This document shows, one piece after another, positions 1-8,623 of a stretch of 36,020 nt of DNA. Position numbers and translations under genes: made by a program. Where the stretch lies: positions 1 through 36,020 of the forward strand of contig JACPVT010000202.1 of assembly GCA_016191685.1 (NCBI GenBank), read 5' to 3'. The stretch comes from Rhodospirillales bacterium (GTDB lineage: Bacteria; Pseudomonadota; Alphaproteobacteria; Reyranellales; Reyranellaceae). Within the stretch, counting starts at the first letter, position 1. Each line of letters begins with the position of its first letter. Below the pieces are notes generated by a model that was given only the letters and a program-made list of their open reading frames with translations, made no database searches and was not told the DNA's origin.

Positions 1-1
1 G

Positions 2-1021
2 CTCTACTCCGCGGCCGGCGGCCGCTTCGATCCGTGGGCGAGCCGCCACGCCGTGCGCTACGGCGCGGCCTTCGCCCTGATGCTGACGGTGGCGCTGATT
101 CATCCCAGGATCTGGCTGGCGATGGCCTGGCCGATCTATGTGGTGTCGCTGGCGCTGCTGGTCGCCGTCGACCTGATCGGCAAGATCGGCATGGGTGCGC
201 AGCGCTGGCTGATGATCGGGCCGATGCAGATCCAGCCCTCGGAGATTGCCAAGGTGGCGGTGATCCTGGTGCTGGCGCGCTACTACCACGGGCTTCGCAA
301 GGAGCAGGCCTCGCAGATCCTCTATACATTGCCGCCGCTGCTGGTCATCCTGGTGCCGGTCGCGTTGGTGATGGTCCAGCCCGATCTCGGCACGGCGATG
401 ATGGTGCTGATGGGCGGTGGCGCGCTGCTGTTCGTGGCCGGCGTGCGGCTGTGGATGTTCCTGATCGCGGCGGTGAGCGCGGTCGCCTGCCTGCCGATCG
501 CCTGGTCGTTCATGCATGAGTACCAGCGCAAACGGGTGCTCACTTTCCTCGATCCCGACCGCGATCCCCTGGGTGCCGGCTATCACATCACCCAGTCCAA
601 GATCGCCATCGGTTCGGGTGGCCTGTTCGGCAAGGGCTTTCTGAAAGGCACGCAGTCGTCGCTCAATTTCCTGCCGGAGAAGCAGACCGACTTCATCTTC
701 ACGACCTTCGTCGAGGAATGGGGCATGGCCGGCGCCTGCGTGCTGCTGGGCCTGTTTGCGCTGGTGCTGGTGTGGGGTTTCTCGATCGCCCTGCGCAGCC
801 AACACCATTTCGGCCGCCTGCTGGCGCTCGGCGTCACAGCCATGCTGTTCCTATATGTCTTCATCAACACCGCCATGGTCATGGGCCTCCTGCCGGTGGT
901 CGGCGTGCCGCTGCCGCTGGTCAGCAACGGCGGCACCGCCATGGTTTCCGTGATGTTCGCCTGCGGCCTGCTGATCGGGGTCAGTGTCTACCGCGACGCG
1001 CAATTGCCGCGCACACGGTGA
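2..1021 (+). CDS. rodA: Rod shape-determining protein RodA (SEDS family), 5' truncated by window edge
   Basis: Frame is open to the left edge (LYSAAGGRFDPWASRHAVRYG...). Multi-TM SEDS protein with GAQRWL, QPSE, YHITQSKIAIGSGGLFGKG and LPEKQTDFIFTTFVEEWG motifs; C-terminal LPLVSNGGTAM. Confidence 0.95.
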   Translation, partial: LYSAAGGRFDPWASRHAVRYGAAFALMLTVALIHPRIWLAMAWPIYVVSLALLVAVDLIGKIGMGAQRWLMIGPMQIQPSEIAKVAVILVLARYYHGLRKEQASQILYTLPPLLVILVPVALVMVQPDLGTAMMVLMGGGALLFVAGVRLWMFLIAAVSAVACLPIAWSFMHEYQRKRVLTFLDPDRDPLGAGYHITQSKIAIGSGGLFGKGFLKGTQSSLNFLPEKQTDFIFTTFVEEWGMAGACVLLGLFALVLVWGFSIALRSQHHFGRLLALGVTAMLFLYVFINTAMVMGLLPVVGVPLPLVSNGGTAMVSVMFACGLLIGVSVYRDAQLPRTR

Positions 1022-1112
1022 AAGTACGGGCGGAAACACGGGGATTTCTTTGCCGCGGGGCTATCGACAAGGGGTATCGGCCTTGGTATAGCCGCGCCGC
1101 TTCCGGCCAAAG

Positions 1113-1187
<75 letters not shown>

Positions 1188-1188
<1 letters not shown>

Positions 1189-1212
1189 ACCTTTCCAACG
1201 ACTTGGAAGGTT
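1188..1212 (+). terminator. Hairpin immediately 3' of tRNA-Lys, possible terminator
   Basis: AACCTTTCCAA-cgac-TTGGAAGGTT inverted repeat with one bulged T; no T-run follows. Confidence 0.4.
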
Positions 1213-1372
1213 GATCCCCAAGGCCGGAACGGGAACGGAGCTGGATGCCACGGCGGCGCCTCCAGCTTTTTTGTTTTCTAGAGCCTCAGTCCGACGAGAT
1301 CCTCCCTGTAAAGAACTGGAAGACCGCGTGATCTGGCGCCAACATCGGCGGACCGATCCTCGAGAGGCGCCA

Positions 1373-2569
1373 ATGCGTTGGGACATGTCGGCCAGAACGG
1401 GCAATCTGCGTGTCCTCGTCGACCTGGCCCGCAAGGCGATCGAGCTTCGTCCCGGCGACGCCAAGCATCAGGAAACGCTCGCCCAGTCTCTGCTGCTGAT
1501 GGACAAGGACGAGGAGGCGGCGGCGGTCCTGACCGATGCGATCGCCAGGCTGCCGGCCGAGCCGAGGCTCCATCTCATGCTCGCGGACACCTACTACCGG
1601 CTCGGCCGTCACGATCTCTTGGAACAGGCCCTGCGCAACGTCCCTTCAATCCCCGGGTACGATCTCAAGACGGCGTTGTACCGCCTCGAAATCCTGATGA
1701 AGACCGGCACCGCGCCCGACGCCGAACGGATCGCGCATGAAGCGCTGGGGCTCGACCCGACGAGCGACGTGGCGATCGAGACCCTGGGGCGGACCGCACG
1801 GCGGAATGCCACCCCTGAGGTCATGATCCCGATATGCCAGGCGGCGATGAAGCAGCGAACCGGCCACGTCCAGGCACGCTACGAGCTGGCGGTCGCCTAT
1901 GCCCATCTGGGGCGCTCGGAAGAAGCGCGGCGGCTGATCGACCTCGACCGCTTCGTGACGCTGACCAACGTGGCGGCGCCCGGGGAATACGCCGGCGCCG
2001 AGGCATTCGAAGAGGCTTTGAGCGGCGAGATCGCCCGCAATCCGACGCTGAGGCCCGATCCGATCGGCAAGGCGACGAGAGGCGGCCTGCAGACTTCGGG
2101 CGATCTTGCGTTCGGCCCCGGCGGGGCGATGGACGCCTTGATCGACCTGATACGTTCGGCCGTGGAGTCGTTCGTCGCCGCTTTGCCGGACGAATCGGAC
2201 GATCCATTCGTCGCGGCGCGACCCGAGAAGGCCGGGCTCGACGCCTGGGCGGTGGTCTATCCGGGTGAAGGCTATCAGGAGAGGCACATCCACTCCGCTG
2301 GCTGGCTCAGCGGAGTCTACTACGTCAGTGCTCCGAAGATTTCAGGTAGCGATGCGCGCGCCGGTTGCCTGGCGCTCGGCACCCTGACCCTGCCGGAGGC
2401 GAGGGAGCCGCCGTGGGGCGTCCGGAACATACGGCCGGCGCCGGGCCAGCTGATCATGTTCCCGTCCTTCGTTCCGCATTCGACGATCCCGACCAAATCG
2501 CCGGGGTCCAGGATATGCGTGGCCTTCGACGTCGTTCCCCTTCGGGAAGGTCCGGCGTTGCTCGATTGA
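1373..2569 (+). CDS. TPR-repeat protein with C-terminal putative 2OG-Fe(II) oxygenase domain
   Basis: TPR-like helices (LAQSLLLMDKDEEAAAVLTDAI, LMLADTYYRLGR), then HIHSAGWLSGVYYVS ... PAPGQLIMFPSFVPHSTIP ... RICVAFDVVP. ORF opens at 1211, but 1373 is the more plausible start. Confidence 0.75.
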   Translation: MRWDMSARTGNLRVLVDLARKAIELRPGDAKHQETLAQSLLLMDKDEEAAAVLTDAIARLPAEPRLHLMLADTYYRLGRHDLLEQALRNVPSIPGYDLKTALYRLEILMKTGTAPDAERIAHEALGLDPTSDVAIETLGRTARRNATPEVMIPICQAAMKQRTGHVQARYELAVAYAHLGRSEEARRLIDLDRFVTLTNVAAPGEYAGAEAFEEALSGEIARNPTLRPDPIGKATRGGLQTSGDLAFGPGGAMDALIDLIRSAVESFVAALPDESDDPFVAARPEKAGLDAWAVVYPGEGYQERHIHSAGWLSGVYYVSAPKISGSDARAGCLALGTLTLPEAREPPWGVRNIRPAPGQLIMFPSFVPHSTIPTKSPGSRICVAFDVVPLREGPALLD

Positions 2570-2588
2570 GGGCGGATCGCGGGATTGC

Positions 2589-3119
2589 TCAGTGGCGATG
2601 CGTGCCGCCGCCATAGCCGCGCAGCATGGCGTAGCGCGCGACCTGCTCCGGCGTGAGCACCGCGATCATGTCGAGATGATAGCGGAGGTGCGCGGCACGG
2701 AGCGCCGCCTGGGTCGCGCCGACGCTGGCGCTTGCCGTGTCGAGCGTGCCGGCCGTCACCCGCTTCTCGGCAAACAGGCGGTCGAGTGCCGCCTCGTCGG
2801 CGATCAGCCGTTCGCCGAGCGGGATCGCTTCGGCCTTCATGGCAGCGACGAGGGCTTCGGTCCGAGCGCGTTGTTCGGAGGTGAGGCCAAGCGGCCCGGC
2901 GAGCTCCAGCACATGCGTCGGCCCGGGATAGCCGTTAAGCTCCGCCGGCAAGGCGAGCCCCATGCCCCGGCCGGCGCGCAGGTCGGCAAGCTGCTCGGGC
3001 GACAGCGCTTTGACCGGGCGCTGTTCCAGGCCGGCGTAGGGTTGTGGCGGATTGTGTTGCGCCAAGGCGGACAACGGTAGTGCAACGGCGACGGCGAATA
3101 GGTTTGCGAGACGGTGCAT
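2589..3119 (-). CDS. Periplasmic Spy/CpxP-like heavy-metal-sensor-family protein
   Basis: Signal peptide MHRLANLFAVAVALPLSALAQ; LGLTSEQRARTEALVAAMKAEA ... LDRLFAEKRV ... LRYHLDMIAVLTPEQVARYAMLRGYG. The longer 502-aa ORF is a spurious extension antisense to pfk. Confidence 0.7.
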   Translation of the reverse strand: MHRLANLFAVAVALPLSALAQHNPPQPYAGLEQRPVKALSPEQLADLRAGRGMGLALPAELNGYPGPTHVLELAGPLGLTSEQRARTEALVAAMKAEAIPLGERLIADEAALDRLFAEKRVTAGTLDTASASVGATQAALRAAHLRYHLDMIAVLTPEQVARYAMLRGYGGGTHRH

Positions 3120-3161
3120 GTCGGACTCCTTTGGCGCCACGATAGCGGCAAGAGGCAGGGT

Positions 3162-4235
3162 ATGACCAAACGAATCGGAATCCTGACCAGCGGCGGAGAT
3201 TGCGCCGGACTCAACGCCACGATCCGGGCCGTGGCCTTGCGCGCCCATCACGGTCATGGCTGGACGACGGTCGGGTTGCGCTACGGCACGCTGGGACTTC
3301 TCGAGCGGCCGGTGGAAGCCGTGACGCTCGACCCCGAACGGCTCGACGCGGCGCTGGCGCGCCAGGGCGGCACCTTCCTCGGCAGCACCAATCGCGGCGA
3401 TCCCTTCGCCTTCCCCATGCCGGACGGCAGCCTGAGGGACCGCTCCGGCGAGATGCTCGAGGGGTTGAAGCTGCTCGGTCTCGATGGCCTGATCGGCGTC
3501 GGCGGTGACGGCAGCCTCGCCATCCTGCGCAAGCTGCTGGCGCCGTCGGGCATCCCGTTCGTCGGCATCCCCAAGACCATCGACAACGATGTCGGCCATA
3601 CCGAACGCGCCATCGGCTATTCGACCGCCGTTGCCATCGCCACCGAGGCGCTCGACCGGCTGCAGCCCACCGGCACCAGCCACGAGCGCACTATGGTGCT
3701 GGAAGTCATGGGCCGTGACGCCGGCCACATTGCCATTGCCGCCGCCATCGCCGGCGCCGCCGATGTCGTGCTGATTCCCGAGGTGCGCTGGCGGCTGGAG
3801 CGTGTCGTCGAGCACATCGCGGGCCTGCGCGAAACCGGCCGGACGTCGGCGCTGGTCGTGGTGGCGGAAGCCGCAGGCCAATCCGACGAGGCGGCCGATC
3901 CGTCGGCCGAGGCGCCCGATCACGGGGTGGGGGAGTGGCTGGCCAAGCGATTGGCGAAGGCGACCGGCGCGGAGGCGCGCGCCACCGTGCTGGGCCATGT
4001 GCAGCGCGGCGCCATGCCGACAGCCGAAGATCGCCTGCTCGCGGCCGCGCTGGGCGTACGCGCCGTCGACCTGCTGGCGGAGGGCAAGGGCGATCACATG
4101 GTGGCGTGGTGGAACCGTCAGGTGATCGACGTGCCGCTCAAGAAAGTGGTTGGTCGCTCGCGCACCGTTGATCCCGACGGTACCCTGATCCGGACGGCGC
4201 GGGCGCTGGGCATCTGTCTCGGCGACGCGGCCTAG
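3162..4235 (+). CDS. 6-phosphofructokinase (PfkA superfamily)
   Basis: RIGILTSGGDCAGLNATIR, GVGGDGSLAI, GIPKTIDNDVGHTERAIGYSTA, VMGRDAGHIA motifs. Confidence 0.93.
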   Translation: MTKRIGILTSGGDCAGLNATIRAVALRAHHGHGWTTVGLRYGTLGLLERPVEAVTLDPERLDAALARQGGTFLGSTNRGDPFAFPMPDGSLRDRSGEMLEGLKLLGLDGLIGVGGDGSLAILRKLLAPSGIPFVGIPKTIDNDVGHTERAIGYSTAVAIATEALDRLQPTGTSHERTMVLEVMGRDAGHIAIAAAIAGAADVVLIPEVRWRLERVVEHIAGLRETGRTSALVVVAEAAGQSDEAADPSAEAPDHGVGEWLAKRLAKATGAEARATVLGHVQRGAMPTAEDRLLAAALGVRAVDLLAEGKGDHMVAWWNRQVIDVPLKKVVGRSRTVDPDGTLIRTARALGICLGDAA

Positions 4236-5137
4236 GTTGGGCTAGAACGGGCGAGATCGCTTCGGGAAATCCAGAAGACCTCGCCCTCGCTCTGTTCGGT
4301 GTCGAGCCACAGGAAGGGCAGGCGTGGGTAGGCGGCCTCGAGCGGCTTGCGGCCACGGCCGATCTCGCACAGCAGGTTGCCACGATCTGTCAGGTGGCGG
4401 GGCGCTTCGGCCAGGATGCGACGCACCAGGTCGAGTCCATCGTCGCCGGCGGCCAGCGCCATTCGTGGTTCGTGACGATACTCCGGCGGCAGCCTGGACA
4501 TGCCGCGGGCGTCGACATAAGGCGGGTTGCTGAGGATCAGGTCGTATCGACGGTTGCCCAACGGGTCGAAAAGATCGCCGCGATGGAGCGCGATGCGATC
4601 GCCCAATCGGTGAGTGGCCACATTGCGCCGCGCGAGGGCCAGCACCCCGGCAGAAAGATCGACCGCGTCGACCCGGGCGCGCGGGAAGACCAGCGCGGCC
4701 AGGATGGCGAGGCAGCCCGAGCCGGTGCAGAGGTCGAGCACGCGGCGCACGCGGGCGGGATCGCCGATCGGCAGGCCGCCGCCCACCAGCAGGTCGCCGA
4801 TGAAGGAGCGCGGGATCAGCGCCCGCCGGTCGACGTGGAAACGCACGCCGTGCATGTAGGCCGCCCCCACCAGATACGGCGCTGGCAGGCGCAGTGCCAC
4901 GCGGGCCTCGATCAGGGTGAGCAACCGCGCCCGCTCGGCGGCGGTCGGCCGAAGATCGAGATACGGGTCGAGAGCGTGGATGGGCAGGCGGAGCGCCTCC
5001 AGCATCAGGAAAGCCGCTTCGTCGCGGGCGTTGGTGGTGCCGTGGCCGTAGGCGAGGCGGGCGGCCCGGAAGCGACCGACCGCGAACCTGAAGAAATCAC
5101 CCAGGGTGACGAGAGAGGGATTGGTGGGGCGGGGCAT
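4232..5137 (-). CDS. prmB: N5-glutamine methyltransferase, PrmB-like (ribosomal protein L3)
   Basis: ALIPRSFIGDLL, VLDLCTGSGCLAI, DLILSNPPYVDARGM, ELCEIG-like tail; HemK/PrmB family. Confidence 0.88.
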   Translation of the reverse strand: MPRPTNPSLVTLGDFFRFAVGRFRAARLAYGHGTTNARDEAAFLMLEALRLPIHALDPYLDLRPTAAERARLLTLIEARVALRLPAPYLVGAAYMHGVRFHVDRRALIPRSFIGDLLVGGGLPIGDPARVRRVLDLCTGSGCLAILAALVFPRARVDAVDLSAGVLALARRNVATHRLGDRIALHRGDLFDPLGNRRYDLILSNPPYVDARGMSRLPPEYRHEPRMALAAGDDGLDLVRRILAEAPRHLTDRGNLLCEIGRGRKPLEAAYPRLPFLWLDTEQSEGEVFWISRSDLARSSPT

Positions 5138-5157
5138 GCGCGCCTAGATTATCGGAT

Positions 5158-5544
5158 ATGAATCGGCGCGCCTTCCTTTTCGCCTCGCTTGCCGCCTCGA
5201 CCGCGCTTGGTGCCGCCAAAGCCGCGGCAGGCGTGAAAGTGATCTACATCGGTGGCGAAGATTGCCCGCCCTGCCATCGCTGGGCCAGCGCCTACAAGGC
5301 GAAGTGGCTCGCCTCGCCGGAATTCAGGCAGGTGACGTGGATCGAGATCGATTCGCCCAGGTTCCGCGAGGCCTATCAGGCGCGCTTCTGGCCGGGCGAT
5401 CTCGAGCCCATCCTCGACCAGATCCCGCGCAAGAGTGGCGCGCCGCGCTTCCTGATCGTCCGGAACGGCCGGATCGTTTCCAATCACTTTGGCATCAGCA
5501 AGTGGGAAACCACGCTCGCCGATCTCAAGACCTTGCTGGAGTAG
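5158..5544 (+). CDS. Exported thioredoxin-fold protein with CPPC motif (SoxS/DsbE-like)
   Basis: N-terminal MNRRAFLFASLAASTALGAAKA signal; GGEDCPPCHRW; GAPRFLIVRNGRIV. Confidence 0.75.
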   Translation: MNRRAFLFASLAASTALGAAKAAAGVKVIYIGGEDCPPCHRWASAYKAKWLASPEFRQVTWIEIDSPRFREAYQARFWPGDLEPILDQIPRKSGAPRFLIVRNGRIVSNHFGISKWETTLADLKTLLE

Positions 5545-5548
5545 CCCT

Positions 5549-6757
5549 ATGGCCGGTGCGCTCGACGGACTTGTCGTTCTCGATCTGACCACGCATCTCT
5601 CCGGTCCGTTTTGCGGCATGCAGCTGGCCGATCTCGGCGCCGACGTGCTCAAGATTGAGAGTCCGCAGGGCGACGCCATGCGCGGCGCGCCGCCCTTCGT
5701 CGAAGGCGAGTCGGCCCCCTTCATGCTGTGGAACCGCAACAAGCGCGGGGTACGGCTCGATCTCAAGGACGCGGGCGATCTGCAAGTCTTCTGGGATCTG
5801 GTCGATGGCGCAGACGTCGTGCTGGAGAATTTCAGGCCGGGTGTGATGGAGCGACTCGGCCTCGGCTGGGCGGCACTCAGCGCCCGCAACCCGCGCCTGG
5901 TGCTGGGCTCGATCTCGGGCTTCGGCCAGACTGGGCCCTACGCCAGGCGCGGCGGCTTCGACCTGATGATCCAGGCGATGTCGGGCCTGATGTCGGTGAC
6001 CGGACCCAAGGACGGGCCACCCTACCGCATTCCGCTGGCCATCTCCGACGTCGGCGCCGGGCTCTATCTCACCATCGGCATCCTGGCGGCCCTGCAGGCC
6101 CGGCAGAAGACCGGGCAGGGCCAGTGGGTCGAAACCTCGCTCCTGGAGGCCACGGTGTCGCTGGGCGTCTACGAGGCCGCCAACTACTTCGCCAACGGCG
6201 TCAGACCCGAGAAGCTCGGCCAGGCCCATCGCGGCTCCTCGCCCTACCAGGTGTTCCAGACGGCCGACGGCTGGCTCACCATCGGTGGCGCGCAGCAGAA
6301 CTTCTTCCGCAAGCTCTGCGCCCTGATCGGCAAGCCCGAGGTGGCCGACGATCCGCGCTTCAAGGCCAACGCCGACCGGGTGAAGAACAACGAGCTGATC
6401 GTCGGCATCCTGCAGGCCGAGATCGTGAAGCGCTCGACCGGCGACTGGATGGCGGCGCTGGAGGCCGAGGGCATTCCGGCCGGGCCGGTGCTGCATCACG
6501 ACGAGGTCTTCGCCGACCCCCAGATCCTGGCGCGCGGCATGGTGGCCGAAGTGGACCATGCCCGGGCGGGCCGCCAGAAGACACTGGGGGTGCCGCTCAA
6601 GCTTTCGGCGACACCGGGCGGCGTTCGCCGCGCCGCGCCGACACTCGGCCAGCACGATGCCGAGGTCCGGGCCGAGGTTCGGGCCGAGGTTCGCGCCCAA
6701 GTTCGCGCCGAGTCCCGCGGTCGCGCCAAGCCAAGGAAGAAGCCGGCTCGGGCCTGA
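5549..6757 (+). CDS. CaiB/BaiF (family III) CoA-transferase
   Basis: LDGLVVLDLTTHLSGPFCGMQLADLGADVLKIE, VVLENFRPGVMERLGLGW, GSISGFGQTGPYARRGGFDLMIQAMSGLM. Confidence 0.93.
   Translation: MAGALDGLVVLDLTTHLSGPFCGMQLADLGADVLKIESPQGDAMRGAPPFVEGESAPFMLWNRNKRGVRLDLKDAGDLQVFWDLVDGADVVLENFRPGVMERLGLGWAALSARNPRLVLGSISGFGQTGPYARRGGFDLMIQAMSGLMSVTGPKDGPPYRIPLAISDVGAGLYLTIGILAALQARQKTGQGQWVETSLLEATVSLGVYEAANYFANGVRPEKLGQAHRGSSPYQVFQTADGWLTIGGAQQNFFRKLCALIGKPEVADDPRFKANADRVKNNELIVGILQAEIVKRSTGDWMAALEAEGIPAGPVLHHDEVFADPQILARGMVAEVDHARAGRQKTLGVPLKLSATPGGVRRAAPTLGQHDAEVRAEVRAEVRAQVRAESRGRAKPRKKPARA
6662..6709 (+). repeat. 12-bp tandem repeat (4 copies) encoding (E/Q)VRA in the CoA-transferase C-terminal tail
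   Basis: gaggtccgggcc/gaggttcgggcc/gaggttcgcgcc/caagttcgcgcc read directly. Confidence 0.85.
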
Positions 6758-6832
6758 GCCCCCAAAACTTCTCCGGCTGGGCCTGTCTTCGGCGCGTACC
6801 GCCGACACCGACCGGCTGTTACATGCCATGCC

Positions 6833-7354
6833 ATGCAGAAATTGTCTTCGGCCGATCGCCTTCCGACGCCGATCACGGCGGACGTCGAGGCCGCCGTGCT
6901 GGCGCTCAACAATGCCCCCGCCGTGGAATTGTCGTGGCTCGAGGGCGGTCGATTGGGCGCCTTGCTGGGCCAGTCGTTCTACGCCCGCCGCCTCGGCCAT
7001 CTGGCGGCATTCCTGATCGCCTTCGATGAACGCGCTGACTACGACAGCCCCAACTATCTCTGGTTCCGCCAGCGCTATTCCCGATTCGTCTATGTCGATC
7101 GCATCGTGGTCGATCGCGCCGCGCGCCAGCAGGGCTTGGCCCGCCTGCTTTATCAGGATCTCTTTCGCCAGGCTGTTGCGGCGGGACATCAGATCGTCGG
7201 CTGCGAGGTGAATTCGGATCCGCCGAATCCGGCGTCCGATGCCTTCCATGCCGGGTTCGGGTTTGTCGAGGTCGGCCGGGCGTCCATTCACGGCGGCGTC
7301 AAGTCGGTGCGCTATCTGGCGTACCGGCTCGAACACGAGGGATCATTGCGATGA
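6833..7354 (+). CDS. GNAT-family N-acetyltransferase
   Basis: VDRIVVDRAARQQGLARLLYQDLFRQA ... GCEVNSDPPNPASDAFHAGFGFVEVGRA. Confidence 0.85.
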   Translation: MQKLSSADRLPTPITADVEAAVLALNNAPAVELSWLEGGRLGALLGQSFYARRLGHLAAFLIAFDERADYDSPNYLWFRQRYSRFVYVDRIVVDRAARQQGLARLLYQDLFRQAVAAGHQIVGCEVNSDPPNPASDAFHAGFGFVEVGRASIHGGVKSVRYLAYRLEHEGSLR

Positions 7355-7361
7355 GCGGTCG

Positions 7362-7739
7362 CTAGTTCCAGGCTGCGCGTTGCGGGCCAAGCAGCGACGT
7401 CGGCGGCTGCGGCGCCGGCAGGGAATGCACCGGCGGCGGGCCGAGGAGCGACGTCGGTGGCTGTGACGCCGGCAGGTAACGCACCGGCGGCGGGCCGGCG
7501 TTGGTCCCGACGACGGGTGTGGTCTGCGGCGTCAGGGCCGGGCTGAGCGGCGCCGGCTGGTACGGAGTCGGCTGATACGGGGCTGGCCGATACGGCGGCG
7601 GATAATAGTCGACGGCATGCACGACTGGTTGGCGCTGGTAGGGATTTGGTGCCTCGCCATAGGACGTCGCAAGCTGGCCCAGGCAGCCTGTCGTCGCCAG
7701 CAGAAGTCCTGTCGCCGCGAGGCCTCTAACAGCTTTCAC
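7362..7739 (-). CDS. Small Pro/Tyr-rich putative lipoprotein (GTG start)
   Basis: VKAVRGLAATGLLLATTGC leader followed by YYPPPYRPAPYQPTPYQPAP and (P)QPPTSLLGPPPV repeats. Confidence 0.6.
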   Translation of the reverse strand: MKAVRGLAATGLLLATTGCLGQLATSYGEAPNPYQRQPVVHAVDYYPPPYRPAPYQPTPYQPAPLSPALTPQTTPVVGTNAGPPPVRYLPASQPPTSLLGPPPVHSLPAPQPPTSLLGPQRAAWN

Positions 7740-7744
7740 GGACG

Positions 7745-8119
7745 CTAGTACCGTTTCCGCTGGTAGCGGTCGGGCACGCCGTCGCCGTTCTTGTCGCGGT
7801 CGTAGCGGTTGGGGATGCCGTCGCGGTCGTAGTCGCCATAGGGGCCGCGCCGCGGCGTCGGGCTCGCCACCGGGACGTAGCGGGTCTGGGTCACCACGGG
7901 TTGTGGCGCCGAGTAGTAGTAGCTTGGCCGGCTGTAGTAGGTGGGTTGGCTGTAGTAGCTGGGCTGGCTGTAGTAGGCGGGCTGACTGTAGTAGCCGTTG
8001 CCGTAGCCGTACGACGTCGCCGGATAGCCTCCGCCCGCCGTCTCCATGCAGCCGACTGTCGCGGCCGCCAGGCACAGCGGGATCGACGTATTGGCGATCA
8101 GCGTCTTGAGGTTGCGCAT
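7745..8119 (-). CDS. Small putative lipoprotein with YYSQPx hexapeptide repeats and C-terminal DxDxDG (TSP3/EF-hand-like) module
   Basis: MRNLKTLIANTSIPLCLAAATVGCMETAGG leader; YYSQPAYYSQPSYYSQPTYYSRPS; GDYDRDGIPNRYDRDKNGDGVPDRYQ. Confidence 0.7.
   Translation of the reverse strand: MRNLKTLIANTSIPLCLAAATVGCMETAGGGYPATSYGYGNGYYSQPAYYSQPSYYSQPTYYSRPSYYYSAPQPVVTQTRYVPVASPTPRRGPYGDYDRDGIPNRYDRDKNGDGVPDRYQRKRY
7933..7986 (-). repeat. 18-bp tandem repeats encoding YYSQP(A/S/T)
   Basis: tgtagtaggtgggttggc/tgtagtagctgggctggc/tgtagtaggcgggctgac, with degenerate copies on both sides. Confidence 0.85.
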
Positions 8120-8244
8120 CGCTGCCTCCACGGGAGGGGCCCTATCGGGACCCTCCCATGCTGACATTTACGAACGCGACAATGGTGCCACGGCGGCGCA
8201 ATTGAGATTTGTTGAGGGCAAACGCGGCCGCGCACCACGGTGCA

Positions 8245-8487
8245 CTAGCGCTGGAAGCGGTCAGGCACGCCATCGCCGTTGGCGTCGCGGTCGTAGCGAT
8301 TGGGAATGCCGTCGCGGTCGTAGTCGCCGTAGGCGCCGCGCCGCGGCGTGTTGGTGTTGTAGTAGGTGCCGTTGCTGTAGTAGCCGCGATTGGCACTGTA
8401 GGACGAGTTGGGATAGCCCGAGGACTCCGCGCAGCCTGCGGTCACGGCCACGAGGCCCATCGCCATCAGCCATTTCACGTTGCGCAT
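8245..8487 (-). CDS. Small putative lipoprotein with C-terminal DxDxDG module, paralog of 7745..8119
   Basis: MRNVKWLMAMGLVAVTAGCAESSG leader; GAYGDYDRDGIPNRYDRDANGDGVPDRFQR. Confidence 0.7.
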   Translation of the reverse strand: MRNVKWLMAMGLVAVTAGCAESSGYPNSSYSANRGYYSNGTYYNTNTPRRGAYGDYDRDGIPNRYDRDANGDGVPDRFQR

Positions 8488-8623
8488 GACTTACCTCCAT
8501 CGGATGCCCGTCGGGGAACCGGACTCCATTCAACGAGGTACGTCGGCGCCGGTGGCGTCACCGCGGCGGCAAGATGAATTTATGTAAAGCCCGCAGCGAC
8601 CCTGGCGGGATCGCCCGCGGTGC

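Noticed and set aside
2589-4097. 502-aa minus-strand ORF read as one protein
   Set aside because: Upstream part is antisense to pfk; the real gene starts at 3119 with a signal peptide.
5525-7336. 603-aa minus-strand ORF
   Set aside because: Antisense to the CoA-transferase and GNAT genes; low-complexity composition typical of GC-rich shadow frames with no recognisable domains.
7912-7998. Regular repeats considered as a CRISPR array
   Set aside because: 18-bp units are contiguous, in-frame coding repeats (YYSQPx) with no spacers.
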